NCBI GenBank assembly: GCA_035762175.1
Contig: DASTPP010000120.1
Coordinates: 1-22,529, forward strand
DNA: 22,529 nt
DNA from: DASTPP01 sp035762175
GTDB taxonomy: Bacteria; Myxococcota_A; Polyangia; Polyangiales; Polyangiaceae
Reading direction: 5' to 3'
This document shows positions 6,634 through 17,154 of the stretch, piece after piece. The notes under the pieces are model-generated. The model saw only the letters and a list, made by a program, of their open reading frames with translations. It was not told the DNA's origin and did not search any database. The first letter of the stretch is position 1. Each line of letters opens with the position of its first letter. The translations under genes were made by a program, and so were the position numbers.

Positions 6634-8202
6634 TCACGCGCCCGACGGCCCCGGGGCCTGGCCGCACGCCCTGGGGTACCGGGGCAGCGCCGCCGCCGCC
6701 AGCAGGGCGAAGACCGGCGTCAACACCACGTGGTATCGGTCTTCGCCGAAAAAAACCGCATGCGTGAGCACCACCGAGGCGTACAGGGTAACCAAATACC
6801 GCAGGACCGGCCCCAGCGGCGATCGGCCCGGCAGGGGCGCCGCCGCCAGCAGGGGCGTCAGGGCGGCGAACCACCAGAAGGGGTGCCGATCGTCGGTGAA
6901 GACGAAAACGGCCAGAGCGACCAGCCCGAGCCCGAGCGCCCCCTGCGCGAGCCGCCCGGCGCGCGTCGGCGGGCGGCGCGAGACGGCCACGAAGGCCGCG
7001 GCCAGGAGCACGACGCCGTGCGCCCGCGTCAAAATCTCGCGCCCGAGGCGCCGGCGCCCTTCGCCCCAGCGCTGCGGGTCGGCCTCGCCCAAATACCCCA
7101 TCGGGAACGACGCGTGGTCGAAGGTCTGCGCCAGCTTCTCGGGCACGAGGCCCAGCCAGCGCCGCGTGTCGTGCCGAATGTAATGGAGCCCGAGCTTGCC
7201 CCAGCACCGGTCTTGCTGCACCTGCCCCGTCACCACGGGGCAGCCGTCGGCGCCGCGCAGCGTCTCGAAGCGGCCCGTCGCCCGCGGGAAGGCGCCGATC
7301 GCGAGGTTCCAGCCGGCGTTGGTGCTGACGAAGGCGCAGCCGTCCATCACGCGGCAGTTGCGCCAGGTCCAGGGGGCGACGACCGCGAGGCACGCGAGCG
7401 TGGCGAGCCCGGCGACCGCGAGCGCGCGCCGCAGGCTCGCGCGCAGCCTCGGCGGGTCGAGGGCGATGAGGCCGAGCATCGGGGCGGCGAGCACGAGCTG
7501 CGGGCGCACGAGCGTCGTCAGGCCCATCACCGCGCCGGCGCCGAGCGCCCAGGGCCAGGGCCTTCTTTCGGCCCGCCCCCGCGCCACGAGCCAGGCCGCG
7601 ACGAGCGGGCCGAGCGAGGCGAGCGGCTCGGTCATCAAGAGCGCGGCGTAGGCGATGAGCTCGGGCGAGAGCGCGACGAGCAGCCCCGCGAGCCGGGCGC
7701 GGTTCGGCGACATGGCGCGGCGGGCGAGCCGGTGCACGACCAGCGCGAGCAGGGCGCCGACCACGGCCCCGGCCACCGGCGCGACGCGGGGCCCGTCGCC
7801 GAAGGCGCGGTAGGCGAGGGCGAGAAAGCCGCTGTAGCCGACCGGGTAGTGGCACCAGGGGTGCCAGCGGGCCTCGCCCCCGACCATGACGTCGTCCGAG
7901 TAGCCGAGCCCCCGGGCGATGCGGCGGGCGCCGAAGTCGTAGTAGTGCCCGTCCCAGACCGGCTCGCGCGCCCAGGCGAGCGCCACGTAGAGCCGCGGCA
8001 AGAGGGCGAGGGCGAAGAGCGCGGCCGAGAAGAGAGCGTCGGGGGGCAGCCGGCGCTGGCGGCGGCGCAGGACGACGGTCTCGGCCAGGCGCGCGCGCGC
8101 CTCGGCCTCGCGGGCGCGCTCGGCGCGGGCCTCGGACTCGGTCAGCGGGTCGAGGCCCAGGTCGGGGCCCAGGTCGGGGCCCGGGGGCCGGGCCGGGCTC
8201 AT
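6634..8202 (-). CDS. GT-C-fold membrane glycosyltransferase (ArnT/PMT-like, GT39/GT83-type)
   Basis: The 522-residue polytopic membrane protein has a cytoplasmic charged N-terminus (~50 residues, Pro/Asp and Arg/Ala/Glu-rich) and then about ten hydrophobic helices. The first periplasmic loop reads AREPVWDGHYYDFGARRIA and then HPWCHYPVGYSGFLALAYR. This is the usual GT-C arrangement: an acidic residue followed by 'Y...A' and then a 'P.GY..fLA..Y..FG' helix. Such enzymes move sugars from polyprenyl-phosphate donors to lipids, proteins or surface glycans at the outer face of the inner membrane. Acceptor and sugar cannot be read from the sequence. ATG at 8202 overlaps the upstream gene's TGA as ATGA, so translation is coupled to the MinD/J/HTH gene. 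Confidence 0.8.
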   Translation of the reverse strand: MSPARPPGPDLGPDLGLDPLTESEARAERAREAEARARLAETVVLRRRQRRLPPDALFSAALFALALLPRLYVALAWAREPVWDGHYYDFGARRIARGLGYSDDVMVGGEARWHPWCHYPVGYSGFLALAYRAFGDGPRVAPVAGAVVGALLALVVHRLARRAMSPNRARLAGLLVALSPELIAYAALLMTEPLASLGPLVAAWLVARGRAERRPWPWALGAGAVMGLTTLVRPQLVLAAPMLGLIALDPPRLRASLRRALAVAGLATLACLAVVAPWTWRNCRVMDGCAFVSTNAGWNLAIGAFPRATGRFETLRGADGCPVVTGQVQQDRCWGKLGLHYIRHDTRRWLGLVPEKLAQTFDHASFPMGYLGEADPQRWGEGRRRLGREILTRAHGVVLLAAAFVAVSRRPPTRAGRLAQGALGLGLVALAVFVFTDDRHPFWWFAALTPLLAAAPLPGRSPLGPVLRYLVTLYASVVLTHAVFFGEDRYHVVLTPVFALLAAAALPRYPRACGQAPGPSGA

Positions 8203-9812
8203 TCGACCCGCCGCCCCAGGCTCTCGAGCCCCTTGCGCATGCGGCGCAGGTAGGTGCGGTCGACCTGCGCCGGGTCGAGCTTCAAGATCTTCGCGAGCTC
8301 GCGCACGAAGCCGCGGGCGTAGACGAGCGCGGGCAGGTCGCCGAAGTTCTCTTCTTCGATCGCGCGCAGGTGCGCGAGCGAGATCTTGGTGCGCGCGGCG
8401 ACGTCGGCGAGCTCGACGCCCTGGCTCTCGCGGATGCGCCGCAAGAAGGCCCCCGAGAACTCGGTCGCGGCGTGAATCTCGCGCGCGATCTCGGCCTGCA
8501 AGAGGGCCATCTCGGCGCTCGGCTCGCGGGGCTTCACGCCGCGGGCCGGGGTCGCCTGCGCGAGCGCGTCGGGGAAGGTCGACAGGTCGTAGGCGCGCCG
8601 CCGGTTCGGGTCGAGCAGCGTGTCGTGCGCCTCGTCGAGCTTCGCGCGCTCGGCCCCGAGCGCCGCCTCGTCGAGCACCGACCAGGCCGCGAGGCTGCCG
8701 GGCGAGTAGAGCTCGCGCTGGCGCTTGTAGGCCCGCCGCACCTCTTCGTCGCTCGCGCCGCGGGCGACGCCGAGCGCGTCGTAGAGCGTGTAGCGGCGGG
8801 GCTCGCCCGGCGGCGGCGGGGGCCCCGGCGGCGCCGCCGGGCGGGCGTCGGGGCGCGCGGCCGTCAGGGCCGTCACGCGCCGGGCGATGCGCTCGAGCAG
8901 CCGCGCGCTCTTGGACGTCGGGCTGTCGATGAGCAGCGGCCGCCGCCTTCGCACCGTCAGCCAGACCGCGTCGTCGTGCTCGACGTGGCCGATGTACTGC
9001 AGGTCGAACCCGAAGAAGCGCTCGGCGAGCTGCTGCATCGCGGGCCCGAGGTCGGCGTCGGACCGCACGCGCGTCTCGTTGACGACGAGGTAGGCGCCCG
9101 CGCGGCGCAGCTCGTAGGCGCCCGCGTGCGCGAGCGGCCCGTCGAGCTTGCCGAGCGCGGCGAGCAGGGCGGGCGGCGCGGGCGCGGGGCCGAGCTCGGC
9201 GAAGACGCGGTCGAGCACGCGCTGCTGCACCCGCTCTTTGGCGACCAGGCGCCGCAGCCGCCGGGCGAAGAGGGCGCGGGCGAAGCGGTAGGTCGCCTCG
9301 ACCGCGGGCGGCTCGGGCGTCGCGACGCAGAGCCCGACGTCGGCCGCGTCGAAGACGTCGAGCGCCCAGGGCGCCTGCGCCGAGCCCAGGTCGACGACCA
9401 CGTAGTCGGCGTCGAGCCGCCCGAGCAGCTGCGACCAGTGCGACCTCCGCCCCGGCCGGAGCGCCGCCGAGGGCGCCGCCGCGTCGAAGAGCGCGCTCAA
9501 GAGCTCGAGCCCCGGCACCGCCGTCTCGACCCGCTCGACCGCCCCCGCCTCGAGCGCCTGGCGCGTCGGCGGCCGCGGGCGCGCGAGGCCGAAGAGCGCG
9601 TGCAGGTTCGCCCCGGCCGCGTCGGCGTCGACCGCCACCACGGCCCGGCCGAGCTGCGCGAGGTAGACCGAGAGGTTGACCGTGACGAGCGACTTGCCGA
9701 CGCCGCCGCGCCCGCCGCCGACGGCGATGAGCTTGCGCTTGCGCGGCGCGCTCGCCGCGGGCAGCCCGGTCGAGCCGGCGCCGCCCGCCTGGTCGGGGCC
9801 GGGGAAGGTCAT
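8199..9812 (-). CDS. MinD/ParA-type ATPase fused to degenerate J-domain and RodZ-like helix-turn-helix
   Basis: The 537-residue protein has three recognisable parts. (1) Residues ~26-320 form a SIMIBI-class P-loop ATPase with Walker A GGRGGVGKS (33-41), VDADAAGANLHALFG and the VVVDLGS strand, closest to MinD/FlhG. The deviant signature lysine is replaced by R35. (2) Residues ~341-416 are a J-domain-like helix set (YTLYDALGVARGASDEEVRRAYK ... DPNRRRAYD) in which SPG replaces the HPD tripeptide needed to stimulate Hsp70, so chaperone co-activity is unlikely. (3) Residues ~453-528 form a RodZ-type HTH (LRRIRESQGVELADVAARTKIS ... YARGFVRELAKIL). The likely role is spatial or polar organisation at the membrane, or regulation of surface structures, with the J-like region as a docking module. 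No transmembrane helix is seen. It is the first gene of a two-gene operon with the glycosyltransferase. Confidence 0.85.
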   Translation of the reverse strand: MTFPGPDQAGGAGSTGLPAASAPRKRKLIAVGGGRGGVGKSLVTVNLSVYLAQLGRAVVAVDADAAGANLHALFGLARPRPPTRQALEAGAVERVETAVPGLELLSALFDAAAPSAALRPGRRSHWSQLLGRLDADYVVVDLGSAQAPWALDVFDAADVGLCVATPEPPAVEATYRFARALFARRLRRLVAKERVQQRVLDRVFAELGPAPAPPALLAALGKLDGPLAHAGAYELRRAGAYLVVNETRVRSDADLGPAMQQLAERFFGFDLQYIGHVEHDDAVWLTVRRRRPLLIDSPTSKSARLLERIARRVTALTAARPDARPAAPPGPPPPPGEPRRYTLYDALGVARGASDEEVRRAYKRQRELYSPGSLAAWSVLDEAALGAERAKLDEAHDTLLDPNRRRAYDLSTFPDALAQATPARGVKPREPSAEMALLQAEIAREIHAATEFSGAFLRRIRESQGVELADVAARTKISLAHLRAIEEENFGDLPALVYARGFVRELAKILKLDPAQVDRTYLRRMRKGLESLGRRVE

Positions 9813-9896
9813 GGCACACTCGCCCCCCCGGCCCGCCGCCCGCCGCCCGCCGCCCCCCGCCGGGGCGGGGGCGTCGCGACGGGCCGGGCCGCGGCC

Positions 9897-12626
<2,730 letters not shown>

Positions 12627-12637
12627 GGCGGTTCAAA

Positions 12638-12642
12638 CCTCC
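12638..12642 (-). promoter_or_regulatory. Shine-Dalgarno of acnA
   Basis: GGAGG on the minus strand, 11 nt before the acnA ATG at 12626. It is one of few canonical ribosome-binding sites in the window and fixes the acnA start. Confidence 0.75.
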
Positions 12643-13135
12643 GGCGCGAAGGCGGCGGCGCCGACCAGGCCCGCCGACGCGCCACAAAAAACGCGGGGAC
12701 GGGGCCGCTATCGCAGGTTTCTCCGCCTACCGCAAGCCGCGCTGGCCGCGCGCGCCCGGCCAGAGCCCCGCGGGGCCTCGCCCCGCGCCGCCCGAGGCCG
12801 CCCCCGAAGGCGGGCGCGCGCCCTCGGCCGCCGCGCGCCCGCCCGGCCCTGAACAAACGCCGCGCGATCGGGCGCCCCCCGCGCTGAACAAAGCCCGCGT
12901 GAACGGACGCGCCCCGCCCGGGCACCCCGCCCCGCGACGGGCCGCCCGCGCGAGGGGCCGCCCCGCCGGCCTCGGGCGCGCCGGGCCGCCCCCGCAAGAG
13001 GCCGCCCCGCCGGCCTCGGGCGCGCCGGGCCCCGGCCGGGCGCGTAGCCGATTACGCCCCGCCGCGAAGCGCTCTCGGGGCTTGAAAACCGCTCGAAAAT
13101 AGCCCATCTGTGGGCCCGTCCCGACCCCCGGGCCC
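12643..13135. other. Divergent intergenic region between acnA and the desaturase gene
   Basis: About 500 bp without a convincing gene. The frames that stay open here are Arg/Pro/Gly/Ala-rich in every direction, as expected of GC-rich non-coding DNA. It should hold the divergent promoters of acnA and the desaturase gene, but I could not find a clear -35/-10 pair. It holds a 32-bp direct repeat and a degenerate pair of GAACAAA(C/G)CC motifs (12852 and 12885 regions). An A-rich run occurs at about 12684-12690. Confidence 0.6.
12956..13031. repeat. 32-bp perfect direct repeat, 44-bp period
   Basis: The 32 bp at 12956-12987 recur exactly at 13000-13031, separated by 12 bp. The sequence is pure G/C apart from a single T. 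It lies in the acnA-desaturase intergenic region. Only two copies are present, so it is not an array; a slippage duplication is the simplest reading. Confidence 0.85.
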
Positions 13136-13141
13136 GAGGTG
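13136..13141 (+). promoter_or_regulatory. Shine-Dalgarno deciding the desaturase start
   Basis: GAGGTG lies 7 nt before the ATG at 13149. This favours that ATG over the in-frame GTG at 13110, which would only add a Pro/Gly-rich 13-residue extension without family resemblance. Confidence 0.65.
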
Positions 13142-13148
13142 CTTTGCG

Positions 13149-14123
13149 ATGCAACTCCGCCACGCCGCCGACTACCGCACGCTCTTTTGGGCCTTCGTGC
13201 TCTTCCCGTCCGTCGCCCTCGCCCAGTACGTGAACCCCGCGCTCGCCGGCTGGCTGCTGCCGCTCGGCCTGTACCTGGGCTTCTGCGCCGGCGTCTTTTC
13301 GCACAACCAGAACCACTGCCCGACCTTCAAGGGCAAGCGCGCGAACGCCCTCTACGCCGCCTACCTCTCGTTCTTCTACGGGTACCCGACCTTCGGCTGG
13401 ATCCCCACGCACAACTTGAACCACCACAAGTTCGTCAACAAGAAGGGCGACGCCACCATCACCTGGCGCTACACCGAGAAGAACACCTGGACGGTCGCCT
13501 GGACGTACTTCTTCATCTCGGCCTACTGGCAGAGCGGCCCGATCAAAGAGTACATCCGCAAGGCGAAGGCGTCCGAGAATCGAGCCATCTTCCGCCAGAT
13601 CGTCACGCAGTACGTCACCGTCGTCGGCCTGCACCTCGCCTTCGCCGCCCTCGCCGTCTACCTGCACGGCCCCAAGCTCGGCGCCCTCGTCTACCTCTCG
13701 GCCTTCGGCCTGCCCGCGTTCTTCGCGCTCTGGTCGATGATGTTCATCAACTACATTCAGCACGTGCACTGCGACCCCTGGTCGAAGCACAACCACTCGC
13801 GCAACTTCGTCGGCAAGCTCGGCAACTTCCTCGTTTTTAACAACGGCTTCCACGCCGTCCACCACGAGAACGCCGGCGCCCACTGGAGCAAGCTGCCCGA
13901 ACTGCACGCCCGCATCGCCGACCAGATCGACCCCGAGCTCAACCAGCAGAGCATCTTCGGCTTCTGCCTGCGCGCCTACCTGCTCGGCGCCTTCTCCGAG
14001 CGCTTCCGCACCCGCCAGATCGGCCGCGCCGCCAGCAACCCCCCCGAGGGCCGCGCCGCCCCCGCCCCCGCGCCCGACGAGATCTCCGCCGTCGGCGCCG
14101 GCGTCAACGCCTCGATGGTGTGA
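13149..14123 (+). CDS. Membrane fatty-acid desaturase family protein
   Basis: The 324-residue integral membrane protein carries the di-iron histidine boxes of the acyl-lipid/acyl-CoA desaturase family: HNQNH (H52, H56), HNLNHH (H88, H92, H93) and FHAVHH (H235, H238, H239), plus H205/H207 in QHVHCD before the third box. The hydrophobic segments between boxes 1 and 3 fit the usual four-helix topology, with the active site on the cytoplasmic face. The predicted activity is O2-dependent insertion of a double bond, or a related hydroxylation, in lipid acyl chains; substrate and position cannot be read. The last ~40 residues are Ala/Pro-rich and end in a tandemly duplicated DNA segment that includes the stop codon. 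It stands alone with its own ribosome-binding site; the next gene on this strand starts 256 bp later. Confidence 0.9.
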   Translation: MQLRHAADYRTLFWAFVLFPSVALAQYVNPALAGWLLPLGLYLGFCAGVFSHNQNHCPTFKGKRANALYAAYLSFFYGYPTFGWIPTHNLNHHKFVNKKGDATITWRYTEKNTWTVAWTYFFISAYWQSGPIKEYIRKAKASENRAIFRQIVTQYVTVVGLHLAFAALAVYLHGPKLGALVYLSAFGLPAFFALWSMMFINYIQHVHCDPWSKHNHSRNFVGKLGNFLVFNNGFHAVHHENAGAHWSKLPELHARIADQIDPELNQQSIFGFCLRAYLLGAFSERFRTRQIGRAASNPPEGRAAPAPAPDEISAVGAGVNASMV

Positions 14124-14167
14124 GCGCCGCCCGCCCGAACGCCTCGATGGTGTGAGCGCCGCCCGCC
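14106..14167. repeat. Tandem duplication spanning the desaturase stop codon
   Basis: A 30-bp unit (14106-14135) is repeated exactly at 14138-14167, a period of 32 bp. The unit contains the last codons and TGA of the desaturase gene. The second copy lies just beyond the stop and is out of frame with the first, so the protein end is unaffected. Confidence 0.9.
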
Positions 14168-14379
14168 AAGCGCCCGGCAGCTTCGGGCGCCGCTCGGTCG
14201 CGTGCGCACCCCCCCGGCCGCCCTGAGCTCGCCCGGCGAGCCCGCAGCGCAGGGCGCCCGCCCCCCGGCGCCGGCGCGCCCCGGCCGCGCGGCGCTCGAA
14301 GGGCCAGGGGGCGCGAAAAGGGGAAGAGTGGGTCATAAACCCGGGCGCCCGCGCGGGGCCGCGGTGTACCATACCCGCC

Positions 14380-14985
14380 ATGACGCAAGGCCCTCCCGGC
14401 GGTTATAACCCTCCCCCTGGCGGCTACGGCGGCCCCCCGCCCGGGGGCTACGGCGGGCCCCCGCCCGGGGGCTACGGCGGGCCGCCCGGCGGCTACGGCG
14501 CCCCGCCCCAAGGCGGCTACGGCGGCGCGCCCGGCTACGGCGGCCCGCCGGCGCCCTACGGGGGCTTTCCGCCGCCGGGGCCCCTCGCGCCGGGCGGCGG
14601 CCCCGCCAACCTCGCCGCCCTCACCCACCGCGAGCCGGTCACGGTCTTGCTGCTCTCGATCGTCACGTGCGGTGTCTACTTCCTCATCTGGAAGTATCAA
14701 ACCACCGAAGAGCTGCGCCAGGCCTCGGGCGACAACAGCATCAACCCGATGCTCGACATCGTGCTCACCGTCGTGCTCTGCGGGCTCTGGGGCGTTTACG
14801 CCGACTACCGCAACGCCAAGAAGCTCTTCGAGCTCGCCCAGGCCGCGGGCATGCAGCGCAGCGACCAGTCGACCATCGTGCTCGTGCTCGACCTCGTCGG
14901 CCTCGCGTTCGTCTCGACCTTCATCTTGCAAGGCGAGTACAACGCCCTCGCCCAGGCCGCGCAGGGCCGCCAGCTGCCGCGCTGA
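14380..14985 (+). CDS. DUF4234 membrane protein with Gly/Pro/Tyr-rich N-terminus
   Basis: The 201-residue protein is split in two. Residues 1-~78 are low complexity, made of GGYGGPPPG-type units encoded by near-identical 27-bp DNA repeats from about 14419. Residues ~85-195 match DUF4234: REPVTVLLLSIVTCGVYFLIWKYQ, two hydrophobic hairpin pairs, a YADYRNAKKLFELAQAAG segment and a final hydrophobic helix. The family's function is unknown. Such Gly/Pro/Tyr-rich leaders on small membrane proteins are common in this kind of genome and may mediate protein-protein contacts on the cytoplasmic side. ATG at 14380 is the first residue of the repeat leader. It converges with the NRDE-family gene, whose frame overlaps its last 65 bp. 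Confidence 0.85.
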   Translation: MTQGPPGGYNPPPGGYGGPPPGGYGGPPPGGYGGPPGGYGAPPQGGYGGAPGYGGPPAPYGGFPPPGPLAPGGGPANLAALTHREPVTVLLLSIVTCGVYFLIWKYQTTEELRQASGDNSINPMLDIVLTVVLCGLWGVYADYRNAKKLFELAQAAGMQRSDQSTIVLVLDLVGLAFVSTFILQGEYNALAQAAQGRQLPR

Positions 14986-15772
14986 GGCCCGCCGCCGCCC
15001 CCGACGGGCGTCGGGGGCGCCTCCGGCCAGCACGGCGGTTTTTTAACCAGGCAAACTCGACCCTCTCGCCCGAGGGCCAGGTCCACTCGGCGAAGCGGCC
15101 CCGCCCCCGCCCCAGCCGCAGCACCGTCGTGCAGCGCGTGCCGTAGTCGGCGTCGGGCATGTCGATGAAGGCGGGCGAGAGCGCGCGCTCGACGGCGAGG
15201 CCGACGCCCGTGTCGGGCAGCTCGCCGTCGGGGGCGGCGGCGCGGTCGACGAGCGCCTCGAGCAGGGCCTCGTCGGCCGCGGCGGCCCCCACGCGCGCGG
15301 CGAGGCGCCGCACCTTGGGCCAGGGCGTGTCGAGCTCGGCGTTCGAGAGCGCATGGACGCCGGGCGCCACGGGCTCGAGGCGGTCGGGGCGGCTGCCGTA
15401 CCAGAAGAGCTCGTCGGGCGTGCCGACGAGCAGGTTGAACCCCGCGTACGCGTCGCGCTCCCGGCGCACCTGCTCGAGAAAGGCCCGGGGCCCGGCGCCG
15501 CTCAGCAAGAAGCCCACCGGCAGCGCGCCCCGCGTGCGGCGGCCGACGCGCGGGGCCGAGGGGTCGCGGTAGTTGGTGAGCGCGGCGAAGCGGCCCGCGC
15601 GCGTCACGCCGAGCCAGGTGCCGCCCGACTCGAGATCGCGCCCGGCCAGGAGGCCCTCGGGCCAGCAGGCGGCCCGCGCGGCCGGGCGGCTCCGGAACTC
15701 GTCGCGGTTGGCGCCGACCCAGAGCGGCCAGTCGGCGTCGTCGGGCTGCCAGCGTAGGCCGATCAAGCACAT
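14921..15772 (-). CDS. NRDE/TANGO2-family protein
   Basis: The 283-residue protein begins MCLIGLRW and contains the signature ANRDEF, followed by GGTWLGVTRAGRFAALTNYRD, TRGALPVGFLL, YAGFNLLVG, VHALSNAELDTPWPKV and DYGTRCTTVLRL. Cys2 after the initiator Met matches the proposed N-terminal-nucleophile-like arrangement of this family. TANGO2 homologues have been linked to haem and lipid handling, but the biochemical role in bacteria is unsettled. ATG at 15772 shares its A with the histidine kinase stop (TGATG), so it is the third gene of the response regulator-kinase operon. The last ~40 residues are Arg/Gly/Ala-rich, run across a strong hairpin (14996-15019) and overlap the convergent DUF4234 gene; they look like read-through beyond the conserved domain. 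Confidence 0.88.
   Translation of the reverse strand: MCLIGLRWQPDDADWPLWVGANRDEFRSRPAARAACWPEGLLAGRDLESGGTWLGVTRAGRFAALTNYRDPSAPRVGRRTRGALPVGFLLSGAGPRAFLEQVRRERDAYAGFNLLVGTPDELFWYGSRPDRLEPVAPGVHALSNAELDTPWPKVRRLAARVGAAAADEALLEALVDRAAAPDGELPDTGVGLAVERALSPAFIDMPDADYGTRCTTVLRLGRGRGRFAEWTWPSGERVEFAWLKNRRAGRRRPRRPSGAAAGLSAAAGGPARPGRGRCTRLAR
14996..15044 (+). terminator. Possible terminator hairpin after the DUF4234 gene
   Basis: A perfect 10-bp stem with a 4-nt loop (14996-15019; CGCCCCCGAC / GTCGGGGGCG) starts 10 bp after the DUF4234 stop. A run of six T occurs only 20 nt later (15039-15044), so this is not a textbook intrinsic terminator. The same stem recurs at 21262-21283 with another loop, so it may belong to a palindromic repeat family. 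Confidence 0.4.
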
Positions 15773-17154
15773 CACGCGCCCCGCTGCCAGACCCCGCCCC
15801 GCGGCAGCTCGACCACGAAGCGCCCCCCCCGCTCGGCGTCGGCCACCCGCACCTCGCCCCCGTGCGCCCGCGCGATCTCGCGCGCGATGCCGAGCCCCAG
15901 CCCCGTGCCCTCCGGCGCCGCGCCCCGCGCCCCCGCCGCGCGGTAGAAGGGCTCGAAGATCTTGTCGCGGTCGGCCGCGGCCACCCCCGGCCCCTCGTCG
16001 GACACCTCGATCGCCACCCGCCCCCCCTCGGCCCGCACCCCCACCCGCACCCGCCCCCCCCGCGGCGAGTAGCGCACCGCGTTCTCGATGACGTTGCGCA
16101 GGAGCCGCTCGAGATCTTCGAGCCTCCCTCGCACCATCGCCCCGCCCGACTCGTCGCCGATCTCGACCACGACCTCGGACTCGGCCGCCAGCGGCGCCAG
16201 CGACCGCGCCACCTCGCCCGCCAGCGCCGCCGCCGACGCCAGCTCGTCGGCCTCGGGGCGCTCGCCCGCGATGCGCGCGAGCGTCAGCAGATCGTCGGCG
16301 AGCTGCCGCAGCCGCCGCGCCGCCTGGTACGAGGCGGCGATCGCGCGCTTGTAGCTCTCCGCGTCGCGCTCGCGGCGCAGCGCCTGCTGCAGCTCGCCCT
16401 GCAGCGCCGCGATCGGCGACCGGAGCTCGTGCGCGGCGTGCGCGATGAAGCGCTCTTGCGACCGGACGAGCCCCCCCATCGTCTCGATCATCGTGTTCAC
16501 GTCGCGCCCGAGCTGCCCGAGCTCGTCGTCGCGCGCGCGCGGCGAGTCGGGCACGCGCGCCCCGAGGTCGCCGCCCGCCACCCGCCGCGCCACCGCCGCG
16601 ATGGCCTCGTGGTCGCTCGTCAGCCGCTTGACCACCCAGCTCGCCACGAGCGCCGCCCACGCCACCGCCACCACGAAGGTGAGCAGCATCGCCTTGTCGA
16701 GGTAGGCCTCGTTGGCGTCGAGATCGTCGCGCAGCGTCGCGAGCAGCATCGCCCGGCCGCCGCCCCCCGGCACCGGCACCACCACCCCGCGCAGGGGCTT
16801 GCCGTGGTACTCGAAGTCGAAGGGCTCGCCCGGCCGGTGCGGCAGCGAGCCGAGCGCCGGCGGGTCGCGGTCGAAGGGCTCGGTCAGCGCCAGCGGCGTC
16901 GAGACCTCGTCGTAGATGACCCCGTACGTCGTCAGCGGCCGCACGTCGGGCGAGCTCGGCCCCGGCCGGCTGCTGAAGCGAAAGCCGTGCGCCGGCGCCT
17001 CCGCCGCCTCGCGCCGCGCCACCCCGATGAGCTCGGCGTCGAGCTGCTCGAGCTGCAGCGAGTTGAACACGTACGAGACGACCGTGAACGCGAGCCCCAG
17101 CGTCACCCCCGTGACGACCGTGACCGCGGCCGTCATGCGGGCGCGCAGGCTCAA
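15772..17154 (-). CDS. Sensor histidine kinase (HAMP, HisKA, HATPase)
   Basis: The 460-residue inner-membrane kinase has TM helix 1 at ~8-30, a periplasmic loop at ~31-155, TM2 at ~156-176 and a HAMP segment containing GGDLGARVP. The phosphoacceptor is H242 in AHAAHELRSPIAALQGEL. The ATPase has NVIENAVRYSPRGG (N box), DEGPGV (G1), FEPFYRA (F) and GTGLGLGI (G2). All catalytic boxes are intact. The overall layout resembles CusS/heavy-metal and OmpR-partner kinases, but the periplasmic loop lacks a metal-binding motif I could recognise. The start is TTG at 17154, overlapping the response regulator's TGA as TTGA, because SLRAR before the first helix is typical of this family. ATG at 17136 is the alternative. 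Its cognate regulator is encoded immediately upstream. Confidence 0.92.
   Translation of the reverse strand: MSLRARMTAAVTVVTGVTLGLAFTVVSYVFNSLQLEQLDAELIGVARREAAEAPAHGFRFSSRPGPSSPDVRPLTTYGVIYDEVSTPLALTEPFDRDPPALGSLPHRPGEPFDFEYHGKPLRGVVVPVPGGGGRAMLLATLRDDLDANEAYLDKAMLLTFVVAVAWAALVASWVVKRLTSDHEAIAAVARRVAGGDLGARVPDSPRARDDELGQLGRDVNTMIETMGGLVRSQERFIAHAAHELRSPIAALQGELQQALRRERDAESYKRAIAASYQAARRLRQLADDLLTLARIAGERPEADELASAAALAGEVARSLAPLAAESEVVVEIGDESGGAMVRGRLEDLERLLRNVIENAVRYSPRGGRVRVGVRAEGGRVAIEVSDEGPGVAAADRDKIFEPFYRAAGARGAAPEGTGLGLGIAREIARAHGGEVRVADAERGGRFVVELPRGGVWQRGA

Noticed and set aside
9855..9870. GC hairpin after acnA as a terminator
   Set aside because: A perfect 7-bp stem with a 2-nt loop and no T-run, in DNA that is almost pure G/C; not distinguishable from chance.
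13082..13110. TTGAAA as -35 of a desaturase promoter
   Set aside because: No acceptable -10 hexamer lies 16-18 bp downstream.
12708..14381. 557-codon minus-strand frame opposite the desaturase gene
   Set aside because: The plus-strand frame has three intact histidine boxes; the minus frame is Val/Glu/Gly-rich with no motif and spans intergenic repeats.
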